Positions 9,632 through 19,245 are shown, counted from the stretch's first letter. The stretch is 64,000 nucleotides of DNA from Pseudomonas alkylphenolica (GCF_016009175.1 NZ_JADUCM010000022.1:31262-95261), one strand, 5' to 3'. Notes: generated by a model not told the origin, from the letters alone. Numbers and translations: made by a program.

Positions 9632-10432
9632 ATGACTGAGAGTGCAGTGCTTTATGAACGGATCGGCAAGACAGCGCTGATCACCTTGAACCGGCCGCAG
9701 AAAAGGAACGCCTTCGAGGCGGCCATCAACGATGCCTTGCCCGCAGCTGTAATGAAGGCGCGCGACGATAGTGCCGTGCGCTCCATTGTGCTGACCGGGG
9801 CGGGGGCCACATTCTGTTCCGGCTTCGACCTGGGTAGCCTGGACCCCGGCGAGGACCCGGCATTTGCCGGGCGCACGCTGGTACAGGGCTTTCATCAATG
9901 GTTCGGAAGCTTTGCCGATATGCCCAAGCCGGTTGTTGCTGCCGTCGATGGTGCAGCTGTCGGTGCCGGCTTTTCCCTGGCCCTGGCTGCGGACTTCATG
10001 TTTGTCACGCCGCAGGTAAGGCTGTTGCCGACGTTTCTCAGCCTCGGCCTGGTGCCGGACCTGTCGATGCTGTATGTGCTGCCGCGCCTGGTCGGGCTGG
10101 CAAAAGCCAAGGAGCTGATCTTTTGCGCCCGTGCGCTAGATGCACAACAGGCATTGGCACTTGGCCTGGCGCAGGCGATCATTCCTCGAGAGCAATTGCT
10201 TGAGAGTGCCTTGCAGTTTGCCCGGCAGTTCGATGAAGCACCCGCGGATGCGCTCGGTATGGCCAAGACCTTGCTCAACCGTGCCTTTGAGACCGATCGC
10301 CCGGCGATGACCGAGTTCGAAGCCAGCGCGCAGTCGATGTGCGGCGCCAGCCGCTACCATGCCGAAGCCGTACGGCGCTTTCTCGGTAAAGAGGGTTTGT
10401 CCTACCGAGGGGCGGTGCTACCGCCGCCGTAA
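9632..10432 (+). CDS. Crotonase-family protein, PaaG/isomerase-like (crotonase 2)
   Basis: A 266-residue crotonase-fold protein. The inner ATG was chosen because GAGGAGGG stands just upstream. Both hydratase glutamates are missing: the first site reads GAGFSLALAAD (Ser115) and the second lies in LLPTFLSLG. An aspartate in GLVPDLSM (~143) sits where PaaG-type delta3-delta2 enoyl-CoA isomerases carry their catalytic Asp. An isomerase acting on a misplaced or ring double bond is therefore more likely than a hydratase. It lies between an ACAD and a thiolase in a plus-strand operon. Confidence 0.85.
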   Translation: MTESAVLYERIGKTALITLNRPQKRNAFEAAINDALPAAVMKARDDSAVRSIVLTGAGATFCSGFDLGSLDPGEDPAFAGRTLVQGFHQWFGSFADMPKPVVAAVDGAAVGAGFSLALAADFMFVTPQVRLLPTFLSLGLVPDLSMLYVLPRLVGLAKAKELIFCARALDAQQALALGLAQAIIPREQLLESALQFARQFDEAPADALGMAKTLLNRAFETDRPAMTEFEASAQSMCGASRYHAEAVRRFLGKEGLSYRGAVLPPP

Positions 10433-10561
10433 GCCCCAAATAGGGAGGGGCCGAGCGCATGAGCGTGCACCTATCCTTGAGACTCACCGCCTGCCGCCCG
10501 TCATGATCCGGCGCACACGCCCCTGAAGGCCGGCAGACTATCCAACGCTGAGGAGTAAGAC

Positions 10562-11749
10562 ATGAGGCAGAAAGTCGTCATCGCGGGTGTCGGTATGATT
10601 CCCTTCGTCAAACCTGGCCAGAGCGAGACCTACGCAGTCATGGGTGAACAGGCCGTGCGTCTGGCCCTGGCCGATGCCGGGGTTGGCTACGAGTCAGTGC
10701 AGCAGGCCTATGCCAGCTTCGTGTTCGGCGACTCCACCTGCGGTCAGCGCGTTCTCTACAACGTTGGCATGACCGGTATCCCGGTGATCAACGTCAACAA
10801 CAATTGCGCCAGTGGTTCTACCGCGTTGTTCCTGGCCAATCAGGCGATTGCCAGCGGCATGGTCGACATCGTCCTGGCGTTCGGCTTTGAGCAAATGATT
10901 CCTGGTGCCATCGGCAGTGCCTTCCCCGATCGTCCGAGCCCGTTGGAGCTTTTTCTGGATCAATGCGACGAAGCGATTCCTGGCGCGTCTCAGATCCCGG
11001 CCGCGCTGCGCATATTCGGTAGCGCCGGGGTGGAGCACATGAAACGCTTCGGCACGCCGCTGGAAACCTTCGCCAAGATTCGCGCCAAGGCCAGTCGTCA
11101 CGCTGCCAACAACCCCAAGGCGGTATTCCGCAAGGTGATCACCACCGAAGAAGTCATGGCCGATCAGGTGGTCTGGCCTGAGGTCATGACCCGCTTGATG
11201 GCCTGCCCGCCGACCTGCGGCGCCGCAGCGGTGGTGTTGTGCAGTGAAGCCTATGCATTGAAACATGGTCTGGACCGTAGCGTGTCGATTGCCGGTCAGG
11301 CCTTGACTACCGACGGCGCGGAAACCTTCAAGTCCGGCGACATGCGCGATGTTGCCGGGTTTTCGATGTCACGGGCGGCGGCGCAGCAGGCTTACGAAAT
11401 GGCCGGCATCGGTGCTGAAGACGTGCACGTGGTTGAACTGCACGACTGCTTTGCCCAGAACGAGCTGTTGACCTATGAATCGCTTGGCCTGTGCCCGGAA
11501 GGCGGGGCGCAGAAATTTGTCGACGATGGTGACAATACCTATGGCGGCCAGTACGTGGTCAACCCGTCCGGCGGCCTGCTTTCCAAAGGCCACCCGATCG
11601 GTGCTACGGGCCTGGCGCAGAGCACCGAGCTGGTCCAGCAACTGCGTGGCCGCGCCGAACAGCGCCAGGTAGAAGGCGCACGGATCGCCCTGCAACACAA
11701 CGTCGGCATCGGTGGCGCCTGCGTCGTCACCCTGTACCGCAAAGACTGA
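10562..11749 (+). CDS. SCP-x-type thiolase
   Basis: A 395-residue thiolase-fold lipid-transfer-type protein. Active-site Cys82 lies in NNNCASGS, ELHDCF carries the HD pair, and SKGHPIGATG supplies the histidine. GAGGAG precedes the ATG. It is closely related to the protein at 34661-35848 (shared GVGMIPF.KPGQS, TGIPVINVNNNC, TTEEVMADQV, MACPPTCG). It is followed after 13 nt by the paired ACADs. Thiolytic cleavage of a 3-ketoacyl-CoA is the expected reaction. No DUF35 partner is present, so a retro-aldolase role is less likely. Confidence 0.9.
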   Translation: MRQKVVIAGVGMIPFVKPGQSETYAVMGEQAVRLALADAGVGYESVQQAYASFVFGDSTCGQRVLYNVGMTGIPVINVNNNCASGSTALFLANQAIASGMVDIVLAFGFEQMIPGAIGSAFPDRPSPLELFLDQCDEAIPGASQIPAALRIFGSAGVEHMKRFGTPLETFAKIRAKASRHAANNPKAVFRKVITTEEVMADQVVWPEVMTRLMACPPTCGAAAVVLCSEAYALKHGLDRSVSIAGQALTTDGAETFKSGDMRDVAGFSMSRAAAQQAYEMAGIGAEDVHVVELHDCFAQNELLTYESLGLCPEGGAQKFVDDGDNTYGGQYVVNPSGGLLSKGHPIGATGLAQSTELVQQLRGRAEQRQVEGARIALQHNVGIGGACVVTLYRKD

Positions 11750-11762
11750 CAGGGGAAACACC

Positions 11763-12959
11763 ATGGATTTTCGACCTGATGCCAGCCTCGAGGTGTTCCG
11801 CCAGGAGGTTCGTCAGTTCCTTCGGGACCAGGTCCCGGCAGACCTGAAAGGGCAGCAGCGCTGTACCCGCTCGCCACGCGAGCAGATCATGCGTTGGCAA
11901 AAGCTCCTCAACGAACGTGGCTGGGGGGCACCGTACTGGCCCAAGGAGCACGGCGGCACGGGCTGGACGGTGCCGCAGATCCTGGTGTTCGATGACGAGT
12001 GCAGCCTGGCTGGCACACCGACCCAGGATGGCTTCGTGCACAAGATGCTCGGGCCGGTGCTCAATGCCTTCGCCACGCCTGATCAAAAGGCCGAGCACCT
12101 GCCGGCCGTGTTCAATGGCGAACGTTTGTGGTGCCAGGGTTTTTCCGAGCCTGGCGCCGGCTCTGACCTGGCGTCGCTGCGCACCCGTGCCGAGCGTGAC
12201 GGTGATTGCTACGTGGTCAATGGCCAGAAGATCTGGACCAGCTACGCCCACCACGCGGACTGGATTTTCCTGCTGGTGCGTACCGACCCGCAGGTGAAGA
12301 AGCAGGCGGGTATCAGCTTCCTGCTGGTGGACATGCGCACGCCCGGCATTACCGTGCGGCCGATTCGCAGTATCGACGATGCCCATCACTTGAACGAAAC
12401 CTTCTTCGACAATGTACGGGTGCCGGTGGGTAACCTGATTGGCAGCGAAGGGCAGGGCTGGAGCATTACCAAGTTTCTGCTCAACAACGAACATGCCACC
12501 ACCGCCGATTTACCCGAACTCAAACGCTACATGCGCGAACTGCGCTTGATTGGCACAACGCTGCAGGTGGCCGGCAAACCGTTGTTCGAGCGTCCGGAGT
12601 TCGCCCTGAAACTGGCGCGCCTGGAGGTTGAGCTGCAGGCGATCGAGATGCTGGTGCAGCGTGTTGCACGCCTGGATGAACAGCAAAACCCGGCGTCCCA
12701 CACCCTGGGGTCGATGCTCAAGATTCGCGCCACTGAACTGCAGCAACGCATGACCGAGGCGCAGATCGAGGCACTGGGGGATTACGGTGCGATTGCCTAT
12801 GCGCATCCGCATGAGGCCGATCCACAGCAGCCGTTTCCGCTGCAGGCGCTTGCCCGGGGTATCAGCAACGATATGTTCCTGCGCCGGGCGTCGACCATCT
12901 ACGGCGGCACCAGTGAAGTGCAGCGCGGCATTATCGCCAAGATGCTGTTCCAACTCTGA
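11763..12959 (+). CDS. Acyl-CoA dehydrogenase, first member of an adjacent pair
   Basis: A 398-residue ACAD of the FadE type with WCQGFSEPGAGSD, NGQKIWTSYAHHADW and RASTIYGGTSEVQRGIIA at the C-terminus. The MCAD-type Glu position reads IYGG, so the base must lie elsewhere. The ATG has AGGGGA upstream and lies 13 nt after the thiolase stop. The next gene, another ACAD, begins 15 nt later. Adjacent unequal ACAD genes of this kind form alpha2beta2 enzymes in actinobacterial steroid side-chain degradation (ChsE1-ChsE2). A heteromer is inferred here, not shown. Confidence 0.9.
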   Translation: MDFRPDASLEVFRQEVRQFLRDQVPADLKGQQRCTRSPREQIMRWQKLLNERGWGAPYWPKEHGGTGWTVPQILVFDDECSLAGTPTQDGFVHKMLGPVLNAFATPDQKAEHLPAVFNGERLWCQGFSEPGAGSDLASLRTRAERDGDCYVVNGQKIWTSYAHHADWIFLLVRTDPQVKKQAGISFLLVDMRTPGITVRPIRSIDDAHHLNETFFDNVRVPVGNLIGSEGQGWSITKFLLNNEHATTADLPELKRYMRELRLIGTTLQVAGKPLFERPEFALKLARLEVELQAIEMLVQRVARLDEQQNPASHTLGSMLKIRATELQQRMTEAQIEALGDYGAIAYAHPHEADPQQPFPLQALARGISNDMFLRRASTIYGGTSEVQRGIIAKMLFQL

Positions 12960-12974
12960 TATCAGGAAACCGCT

Positions 12975-14114
12975 ATGGATTTCGAATTCACTTCGGAACA
13001 ACAACTGTTGCAGGACAGCCTGCGACGCTATGTAGACAAGGCCTACAGTTTCGAAGCGCGTACTGCGCTGCTGGCAGCGGGCAAGAACGGTAGCGCCGAA
13101 AACTGGGGCATCTTTGCCGACAACGGCTGGTTGATGGCCGCGTTGCCGGAGGCTTATGGCGGGCTTGGCGGTTCGCTCGTGGATACAGTGATCATTGCCC
13201 AGGAACTGGGTCGCGGCCTGGTACTGGAGCCTTTCCTCGGCTGTGGCGTGCTGGCCGCACAGACCCTGCTGGGCGCCGCTAGCGAGGCGCAGAAAGTACG
13301 CCTGCTACCGCAGGTGGCCGATGGCTCCTACCGCGTAGCATTGGCCTACAGCGAGCCAGGTTCGCGTGGTATGCCTGAGCCGGTTGCGCTGCAGGCCGAG
13401 CGCATCGGCGACGGTTATCGCCTGTCCGGGCGCAAAAGTCTGGTACTTGGGGCGCCGGGGGCGGACGCCTTCATCGTTTCTGCACACATACCGCAGACCC
13501 CGGGCGTCAGCCTGTTTCTGGTCGAAGCAGGCTGCGCCGGCCTCGAATGCCAAACGTTGCCACTGCACGATGGCAGTTGGGTCCAGGAGCTGCAGTTCGA
13601 TGGCGTTGAAGTTGCTGCCGATGCTTTGCTCGGTGAGGCAGGGCAGGGCTTGCCCGGGCTGCGCCAGGGGTTGGCCAACGGCATTGTAGCCCTGTGTGCC
13701 GAGCTGATCGGGGCGATGGAAAAAACCCTTGAAGTCACCGCTGACTACCTCAAGGTACGCCAGCAGTTCGGCGTGCCCATCGGTTCGTTCCAGACACTGC
13801 AGCACCGCCTGGCCGATATGGCTGCGGAACTGGAGCTGGCGCGGTCAAGCCTGCACGTGGCCCTGGCGTCGATGGCCAACGATGATGAAACGACCCGCTA
13901 CAAGACTGTTTCCGGCAGCAAGATGCTCATTTGCCGCGCCGCCAGGTTTGTCTGTGGCCAGGGCATCCAGTTGCACGGCGGTATCGGCATGACTGAAGAG
14001 TACCTGGTCGGCCACTACTACAAGCGTGCCGTCGTCGCCGACGTGTTGCTCGGTAGCAGTGACGGTCACGAAGCCGCCTGCGCGGCCGCATTGCAGGCCG
14101 AGTTGCGCGCCTGA
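12975..14114 (+). CDS. Acyl-CoA dehydrogenase, second member of an adjacent pair
   Basis: A 379-residue ACAD-family protein with a divergent middle domain (YSEPGSRGMPEP, where active ACADs usually show TEP..GSD) and QLHGGIGMTEEYLVGHYYKR near the end. It lacks the IYEG/IYGG tail of its partner. It resembles the less conserved subunit of two-gene ACADs. It starts 15 nt after the preceding ACAD and is followed by a MaoC hydratase, so the operon order is thiolase, ACAD, ACAD, hydratase. It probably acts only as a complex with 11763-12959. Confidence 0.88.
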   Translation: MDFEFTSEQQLLQDSLRRYVDKAYSFEARTALLAAGKNGSAENWGIFADNGWLMAALPEAYGGLGGSLVDTVIIAQELGRGLVLEPFLGCGVLAAQTLLGAASEAQKVRLLPQVADGSYRVALAYSEPGSRGMPEPVALQAERIGDGYRLSGRKSLVLGAPGADAFIVSAHIPQTPGVSLFLVEAGCAGLECQTLPLHDGSWVQELQFDGVEVAADALLGEAGQGLPGLRQGLANGIVALCAELIGAMEKTLEVTADYLKVRQQFGVPIGSFQTLQHRLADMAAELELARSSLHVALASMANDDETTRYKTVSGSKMLICRAARFVCGQGIQLHGGIGMTEEYLVGHYYKRAVVADVLLGSSDGHEAACAAALQAELRA

Positions 14115-14150
14115 TCCGCCCACAGACAGACCCTCGAGAACCGCACAACA

Positions 14151-14606
14151 ATGAAAAGCTACGAAACCCTGGCTGAACTGCAAGGCCTGGTCGGCGAAGT
14201 CGTCGGCACCAGTGACTGGATCAGCATCGATCAGCAACGCATCAATACCTTTGCCGAATCCACTGGTGATCACCAGTGGATTCATGTCGATCCGCAACGC
14301 GCCGCCAGCGGGCCTTTCGGCAAGCCGATTGCCCATGGCTTCCTGACCCTGAGCCTGCTGCCGACTTTCATGACCAACGCGTTTGAGCTGCGTGACGTGA
14401 AAATGGGCGTGAACTACGGCATGAACAAAGTGCGCTTCGTCCAGCCGGTGCCGGTGGACAGCCGCCTGCGCGCGCACTTCAAGGTGCAGTCCTGGGAGCC
14501 GCTGGACGGCAACGGCGCCCAGGTGACCTATGAGATGACTGTTGAGATCGAAGGTGCCTCAAAACCTGCCTGCGTAGCGGAGACCATCTTGCGCGTCTTT
14601 GCCTGA
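14151..14606 (+). CDS. MaoC-family (R)-enoyl-CoA hydratase
   Basis: A 151-residue single hot-dog protein with the hydratase-2 motif STGDHQWIHVD (Asp40, His45) and AHGFLTLSLLP (His62). It should hydrate a 2-enoyl-CoA to the (R)-3-hydroxyacyl-CoA. It is the last gene of the plus-strand operon of module A and is followed by a strong terminator. The length is typical for PhaJ/NodN-like MaoC proteins. Confidence 0.9.
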   Translation: MKSYETLAELQGLVGEVVGTSDWISIDQQRINTFAESTGDHQWIHVDPQRAASGPFGKPIAHGFLTLSLLPTFMTNAFELRDVKMGVNYGMNKVRFVQPVPVDSRLRAHFKVQSWEPLDGNGAQVTYEMTVEIEGASKPACVAETILRVFA

Positions 14607-14636
14607 TCGCACCCTGACGGGGACAAACGCCGCGCC

Positions 14637-14681
14637 CACAAACGCCACGCACAGTGCTCTGTTGCGTGGCGTTTGTGTTTT
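14637..14681 (+). terminator. Rho-independent terminator after the MaoC gene
   Basis: A perfect 15-bp stem (14637-14651 with 14663-14677) with an 11-nt loop is followed by four T. It closes the module A operon before the separately transcribed DUF1329 gene. Confidence 0.88.
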
Positions 14682-14849
14682 GGCGATGGCTGGTAGACGG
14701 CCCCCCCTCGCCGCGCCAATAAGGGGGGGGCGAGAGGACAGGGTGGTTGGTTAAAAACATAGGGCCAGGACGGGAAGAGAAACCGCATTTCCTGAGGGGC
14801 CGGGCGCGCTTTAGCAGACGCTCAAACCACCATCCTAGAGGTTGGAGAC

Positions 14850-16205
14850 ATGATTAGACTGACAAAAACCCTGATTGCTGCCGCGTTAGTGGCTGCACAC
14901 GCAGGCGTGCTCCATGCAGCAGTAAGCGAACAGGAAGCCCGGCAACTGGGCACGACATTGACCCCCGTGGGCGCCGAGATGGCCGCAAATGCCGACGGCA
15001 GCATCCCGGCCTACACCGGCGGGCTGCTGACCGCGCCCGCAGGTTTTGACAAGGCGTCAGGTATTCGCCCTGATCCCTTCATCAACGAAAAACCGCAGTT
15101 CACCATCGATGCTTCGAACGTTGACACGTATGCGGACAAGCTCACCGAAGGTACCAAGGCGCTGATCAAGGCCAGGCCGGGCTTTCGCGTTGATGTCTAC
15201 CCGACCCACCGCACGGTCGGTTACCCGCAGTTCGTACTCGACAACACCCGCAAGAATGCTACCCAGGCACAGTTGACCAACGACGATCAGAACTTGCAGG
15301 GCGCGCGCGCGGGGGTGCCATTCCCGATTCCCAAACGCGGTATCGAGGTGATGTTCAACCACTTGACCCGTTATCAGGGGGTGGGTTATCTCGCGCCCAA
15401 GTACGGCGCCTACAACGTCGATGCCGCCGGCAAACTGGTGGTCTCGACCGAGGGCCGCTGGATGTACGAGATGCCGTACTACGACACCAGCAAAGACGAG
15501 GCACCGACGCTCATTACCCGTGCCCGTGCCAACTACACCGGGCCGGCACGCCGCGCTGGCGAAGCGGTGATGACCTTCGACAACCTCGACACCGAGAAGG
15601 GCCGCAAAGCCTATCAGTACCTGCCGGGGCAGCGCCGTGTGCGGCTGGCGCCCGATCTGGCTTACGACACACCAAACGCCAGTACCTCGGGCATGTCCAC
15701 GGTCGACGACATCTACCTGTTCAACGGCAGGCTGGACCGCTTCGACTGGAAGCTGATCGGCAAGAAGGAAATGTACGTTCCTTACAATACCTATCGCTTC
15801 ACCTACGCCGATGACCCGAAGAACGTGTTCGGGCCGAAGTTCATCAACCCCGACCTGGTGCGCTGGGAGCGTCACCGTGTCTGGGTGGTGGAGGCCAACC
15901 TCAAGGAGGGCAAGCGCCACATCTATTCCAAGCGTACCTTCTACATCGACGAGGACAGCTGGACCGCACTGGCAGTGGACCAGTATGACGGGCGTGGCCA
16001 GCTCTGGCGCCCCGGCTTCAGCTACATGACCCAGATGTATGATGTCGGTGCAATCAACAATTCGCCGGGCGGCCACTACGACTTGATCAGCGGCACCTAC
16101 TACATCAACGTCTGGCCCGGCAAAGGCGGTGTGAAGGTCATGGACAAGCTCAGCCCCGACAACGGCTGGACATCCGACAGCCTGGCCGGTGCCGGCGTTC
16201 GCTGA
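14850..16205 (+). CDS. DUF1329 secreted protein (a)
   Basis: A 451-residue exported protein. A signal peptide (MIRLTKTLIAAALVAAHAG..) ends near VLHA, and the mature start AVSEQEARQLGTTLTPVGAE is typical of DUF1329. GGAG precedes the ATG. DUF1329 proteins often occur with DUF1302 outer-membrane proteins in clusters for hydrophobic substrates and are predicted to have a Lol-like fold; transport of the substrate or of a lipid across the envelope is a guess. A paralogue with the same mature N-terminal motif lies at 31080-32450, next to DUF1302. It stands alone between two terminator-like structures. Confidence 0.88.
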   Translation: MIRLTKTLIAAALVAAHAGVLHAAVSEQEARQLGTTLTPVGAEMAANADGSIPAYTGGLLTAPAGFDKASGIRPDPFINEKPQFTIDASNVDTYADKLTEGTKALIKARPGFRVDVYPTHRTVGYPQFVLDNTRKNATQAQLTNDDQNLQGARAGVPFPIPKRGIEVMFNHLTRYQGVGYLAPKYGAYNVDAAGKLVVSTEGRWMYEMPYYDTSKDEAPTLITRARANYTGPARRAGEAVMTFDNLDTEKGRKAYQYLPGQRRVRLAPDLAYDTPNASTSGMSTVDDIYLFNGRLDRFDWKLIGKKEMYVPYNTYRFTYADDPKNVFGPKFINPDLVRWERHRVWVVEANLKEGKRHIYSKRTFYIDEDSWTALAVDQYDGRGQLWRPGFSYMTQMYDVGAINNSPGGHYDLISGTYYINVWPGKGGVKVMDKLSPDNGWTSDSLAGAGVR

Positions 16206-16222
16206 TATAGCAGGGTTTCCAT

Positions 16223-16267
16223 CGCGGCACATGCCCACGCCTGCAACAGGCGAAGGCGTGTGCCGCG
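16223..16267. terminator. Candidate bidirectional terminator between convergent genes
   Basis: A 9-bp perfect stem (16223-16231 with 16259-16267) encloses a smaller inner hairpin. It lies in the 69-nt gap between the convergent DUF1329 and ligase 2 genes. There is no clear T-run, so efficiency is uncertain. Confidence 0.45.
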
Positions 16268-16274
16268 AGGTCGT

Positions 16275-17852
16275 TCAGGATACCCGGCGAGGTTGATCGG
16301 ACCAGTAACGGTCCCTTACCTGACGCCGCAGCACCTTGCCGACGGCACTCAGGGGCAGCGCGTCCACCAACTTGACTGACTTCGGTGCCTTGAAGCGGCC
16401 CAGACGCTCCTTGACCAGCACGATCAGTTCTTCTGCAGTCACGCACATGCCTGCTTTGAGCACCACTTCGGCATGCACCGCTTCACCCCATTTGTCATCC
16501 GGAATACCCACCACAGCCGACATCGACACGGCGGGGTGGGCGTTGAGGGTGGCTTCCACTTCAACGGCGTAGACATTGAAACCTCCGGTGATGATCACAT
16601 CTTTCTTGCGATCGACGATGAACACATAGCCGGCTTCATCAACATAGCCCAGGTCCCCGGACTTCCAGTAGCCATCGCTGAACTCGGCTGCGGTACCTTG
16701 CGGATTGTTGTGGTAGCCGCTGATGGTGCCGCGCCCGCGCAGCCAGATTTCCCCGGTGCTGCCGGGCGCCAGGCGATTACCTGCTTCATCGACAATCTTC
16801 AGCTCGATGCCGGTCACCGGCCGTCCGGCGGAGGCCAGCCGACCCGTCTCCACGGCATCCAGGTGGTCGGCCTTGTTCAGGGTACAAACCGCCTGGGCAC
16901 ACTCTGTGGCACCGTAGAGCTGAAAGAAGATATTGCCGAAGCGCTGCTGGGCTTGTCTGAGCTTGGCCGGACTCATCGGAGCGGCGCCGTAGAACAGTGT
17001 TTGCAGGCTGGAGAGGTCGGACTGTGATGCCTCGGGCAGTTCGAGCAACCAGCCGACCAGGGTCGGTACCATCAGCGCGGTGGTGATGCGCTCCGCTTCT
17101 ACGTTTCGGCACCAGGCCTTGAGGTCGGCGGCATTCTGGGTCACGGTGCAGCCGCCACGAAACAGTGTTGGCAGCAGCGACAACCCTGAGCCATGGCTGA
17201 TGGGCGCTATGTGCAGATAACGGGTGTTTTCGTTGAAGGCCTGACTCTGCTCGCTATCGGCATACATCGAATCACGCGCCGCCAACCAGTTGTCGATGGT
17301 GTAGCGGGCGCACTTGCTCCTGCCGGTGGTCCCTCCGGTAAAGCGATAGATGAGAGTGTCCTGGTAGACATCGGACTCGATGTCGGGCTCCTTCTCCGGG
17401 ACGCCTTCGAGCAGTGTCCAGAAGTCCAGCGCGAAAGTGCAGCCGGCAGGTGGCGGGTCCATGCACACCACCGTGGCGCCGCTGGCACGCAGCATGTCGT
17501 TGTACGGTGGCAGCAGGGCCCGCTCGATGAAAATGACTTTCGGCTCGATGAAAGTCACCTGCCAGCGGTGTTCTTCCAGGGAGTCGCGGATGTTGGTGTG
17601 GGCGAATGCCACCTCACCCTTGAACGCGGTCCAGGCATGCAAAAGCGACAAGTTGTCGTTTTCCAGAATGCACAGCGCGGTATCGCCACGCTGCAGGTTG
17701 AGCCGTGTGCGCAGCATCGTGGCGATACGATTGGTCAAACGGTGCAACTCATCGAAACGATACCGCCGGTTGCGCTCGACGTTGACCAGCGCGTCCTGCT
17801 TGGCATAGCGCTGGGCAACCTGAGCCATGACGCGGGAAAAATTCATCTTCAT
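16275..17852 (-). CDS. AMP-forming acyl-CoA synthetase (ligase 2)
   Basis: A 525-residue ANL ligase paralogous to 700-2271 over its whole length. It has P-loop TGGTTGRSK, YGATE, VDRKKDV, GGFNVYAVEVE and a C-terminal VGKVLRR lysine. The start is the ATG with GGAG six bases upstream, matching the layout of ligase 1. It lies 111 nt after the classical thiolase on the same strand. Two ligases of one subfamily suggest two related acids, or an acid and a shortened intermediate that must be re-activated. Confidence 0.92.
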   Translation of the reverse strand: MKMNFSRVMAQVAQRYAKQDALVNVERNRRYRFDELHRLTNRIATMLRTRLNLQRGDTALCILENDNLSLLHAWTAFKGEVAFAHTNIRDSLEEHRWQVTFIEPKVIFIERALLPPYNDMLRASGATVVCMDPPPAGCTFALDFWTLLEGVPEKEPDIESDVYQDTLIYRFTGGTTGRSKCARYTIDNWLAARDSMYADSEQSQAFNENTRYLHIAPISHGSGLSLLPTLFRGGCTVTQNAADLKAWCRNVEAERITTALMVPTLVGWLLELPEASQSDLSSLQTLFYGAAPMSPAKLRQAQQRFGNIFFQLYGATECAQAVCTLNKADHLDAVETGRLASAGRPVTGIELKIVDEAGNRLAPGSTGEIWLRGRGTISGYHNNPQGTAAEFSDGYWKSGDLGYVDEAGYVFIVDRKKDVIITGGFNVYAVEVEATLNAHPAVSMSAVVGIPDDKWGEAVHAEVVLKAGMCVTAEELIVLVKERLGRFKAPKSVKLVDALPLSAVGKVLRRQVRDRYWSDQPRRVS

Positions 17853-17963
17853 CGCGATCTCCATTTGTTGTTGTAATCAGTGGAGAACGCATTCTAGGAA
17901 GCACCGCCTGGTGCAGCGCCTCCCTACAGGAGAGGGGCACATGCACGCACAGCTGTGTGAACG

Positions 17964-19148
17964 TCAGTAGACCTCGAACAGCCCGGCAGCGCCCATACCG
18001 CCACCAACGCACATGGTCACCACGACATAACGCACGCTGCGGCGTTTACCTTCGAGCAGTGCATGACCAACCATGCGCGCGCCGCTCATGCCATAGGGAT
18101 GGCCGATGGCAATGGCGCCGCCATTGACATTCAGCTTGTCATTGTCGATGCCAAGCACGTTGCGGCAGTACAGCACCTGGCAGGCGAAAGCCTCGTTCAG
18201 TTCCCACAGGCCGATGTCATTGACACTCAAGCCGTGGGCCTTGAGCAGTTTCGGTACCGCCAATACCGGGCCGATGCCCATTTCATCCGGGGCCAGGCCC
18301 GCCACCGCAATGCCGCGGTAAGCCCCCAGCGGTTCAAGGTTGCGCTGTTCGGCCAGACGCCCGTCCATCAATACACAGGCACTGGCACCGTCGGACAGCT
18401 GGCTGGCGTTGCCGGCTGTGATACAGCCGCCTTCAATGACCGGCTTGAGCCGGGTCAGGTCGTCCAGCACGGTGTGCGGACGGTTGCCTTCGTCCTGGCT
18501 CAGGCTGGTTTGCTGGAAGCTGACGGCCCCCGTGGCTTTGTCCACCACCTGCTGAGTCACCGTCACCGGAACGATTTCGCCTTCGAACAGACCTGCTTGC
18601 TGCGCTGCTGCTGTACGTTGCTGGGATTGCAGCGCATAGGCGTCCTGGTCGTCGCGGCTGATGCCATAGCGCTGGGCAACCAGTTCGGCGGTGCGCAGCA
18701 TCGGCATGTAGGCATCCGGTGCATGGCTGAGCACCTGAGTATCGTGGAACTCGCCAATCCACTGGGTGTGGCGGTTCTGTACCAGGCTGATATGTTCCTG
18801 ACCCGCCCCCAGGGTGACCAGCATACCGTCGACGATGATCTGTTTGGCGGCCGTGGCAATGGCCATCAGGCCTGATGCGCACTGCCGATCCAGGGTTTGC
18901 CCGCTGACACTAACCGGTAGCCCGGCCGCCAATGCGCTCATGCGCCCCAGGTTCCAGCCCGCCGTACCGGCAGGCATCCCGGTGCCCATGACCAGGTCCT
19001 CGATTTCATTGGCACGAATGCCTGCGCGTTCCACCGCCGCGCGGATGGCGAATGCCGCCATGGTCGGTGACGTGGTGTGGTTGAACGCGCCGCGAAAAGC
19101 TTTGGCTATGGGCGTGCGGGCAGTTGAGAGGATGACGGCTTCTTTCAT
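17964..19148 (-). CDS. Acetyl-CoA acyltransferase (classical thiolase)
   Basis: A 394-residue classical beta-ketothiolase. It has nucleophile Cys90 in DRQCASG, NEAFA, GHPYGMSGAR with the catalytic histidine, and the C-terminal CVGGGMG cysteine. All residues of a degradative thiolase are intact, unlike the SCP-x members in this island. The ATG at 19148 begins MKEAVILSTARTPI, the usual family N-terminus; the upstream in-frame extension is proline-rich and unlikely to be translated. It is divergent from the ACAD at 19412 and lies upstream of ligase 2. Confidence 0.93.
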   Translation of the reverse strand: MKEAVILSTARTPIAKAFRGAFNHTTSPTMAAFAIRAAVERAGIRANEIEDLVMGTGMPAGTAGWNLGRMSALAAGLPVSVSGQTLDRQCASGLMAIATAAKQIIVDGMLVTLGAGQEHISLVQNRHTQWIGEFHDTQVLSHAPDAYMPMLRTAELVAQRYGISRDDQDAYALQSQQRTAAAQQAGLFEGEIVPVTVTQQVVDKATGAVSFQQTSLSQDEGNRPHTVLDDLTRLKPVIEGGCITAGNASQLSDGASACVLMDGRLAEQRNLEPLGAYRGIAVAGLAPDEMGIGPVLAVPKLLKAHGLSVNDIGLWELNEAFACQVLYCRNVLGIDNDKLNVNGGAIAIGHPYGMSGARMVGHALLEGKRRSVRYVVVTMCVGGGMGAAGLFEVY

Positions 19149-19245
19149 GGCGTAGGTCTCTGGAAGGTGGCGCCTGGTGCCCTTCGCCGGTGTCGGCGGA
19201 GGCGACGGAAGCCGCAGTAAATCCAATTCCGGCACCTCAGCGTAA

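Noticed and set aside
10562..11749. Retro-aldolase (Ltp2-type) assignment for the SCP-x thiolases
   Set aside because: The thiolase Cys and His are intact in three of four members and no DUF35 partner is encoded.
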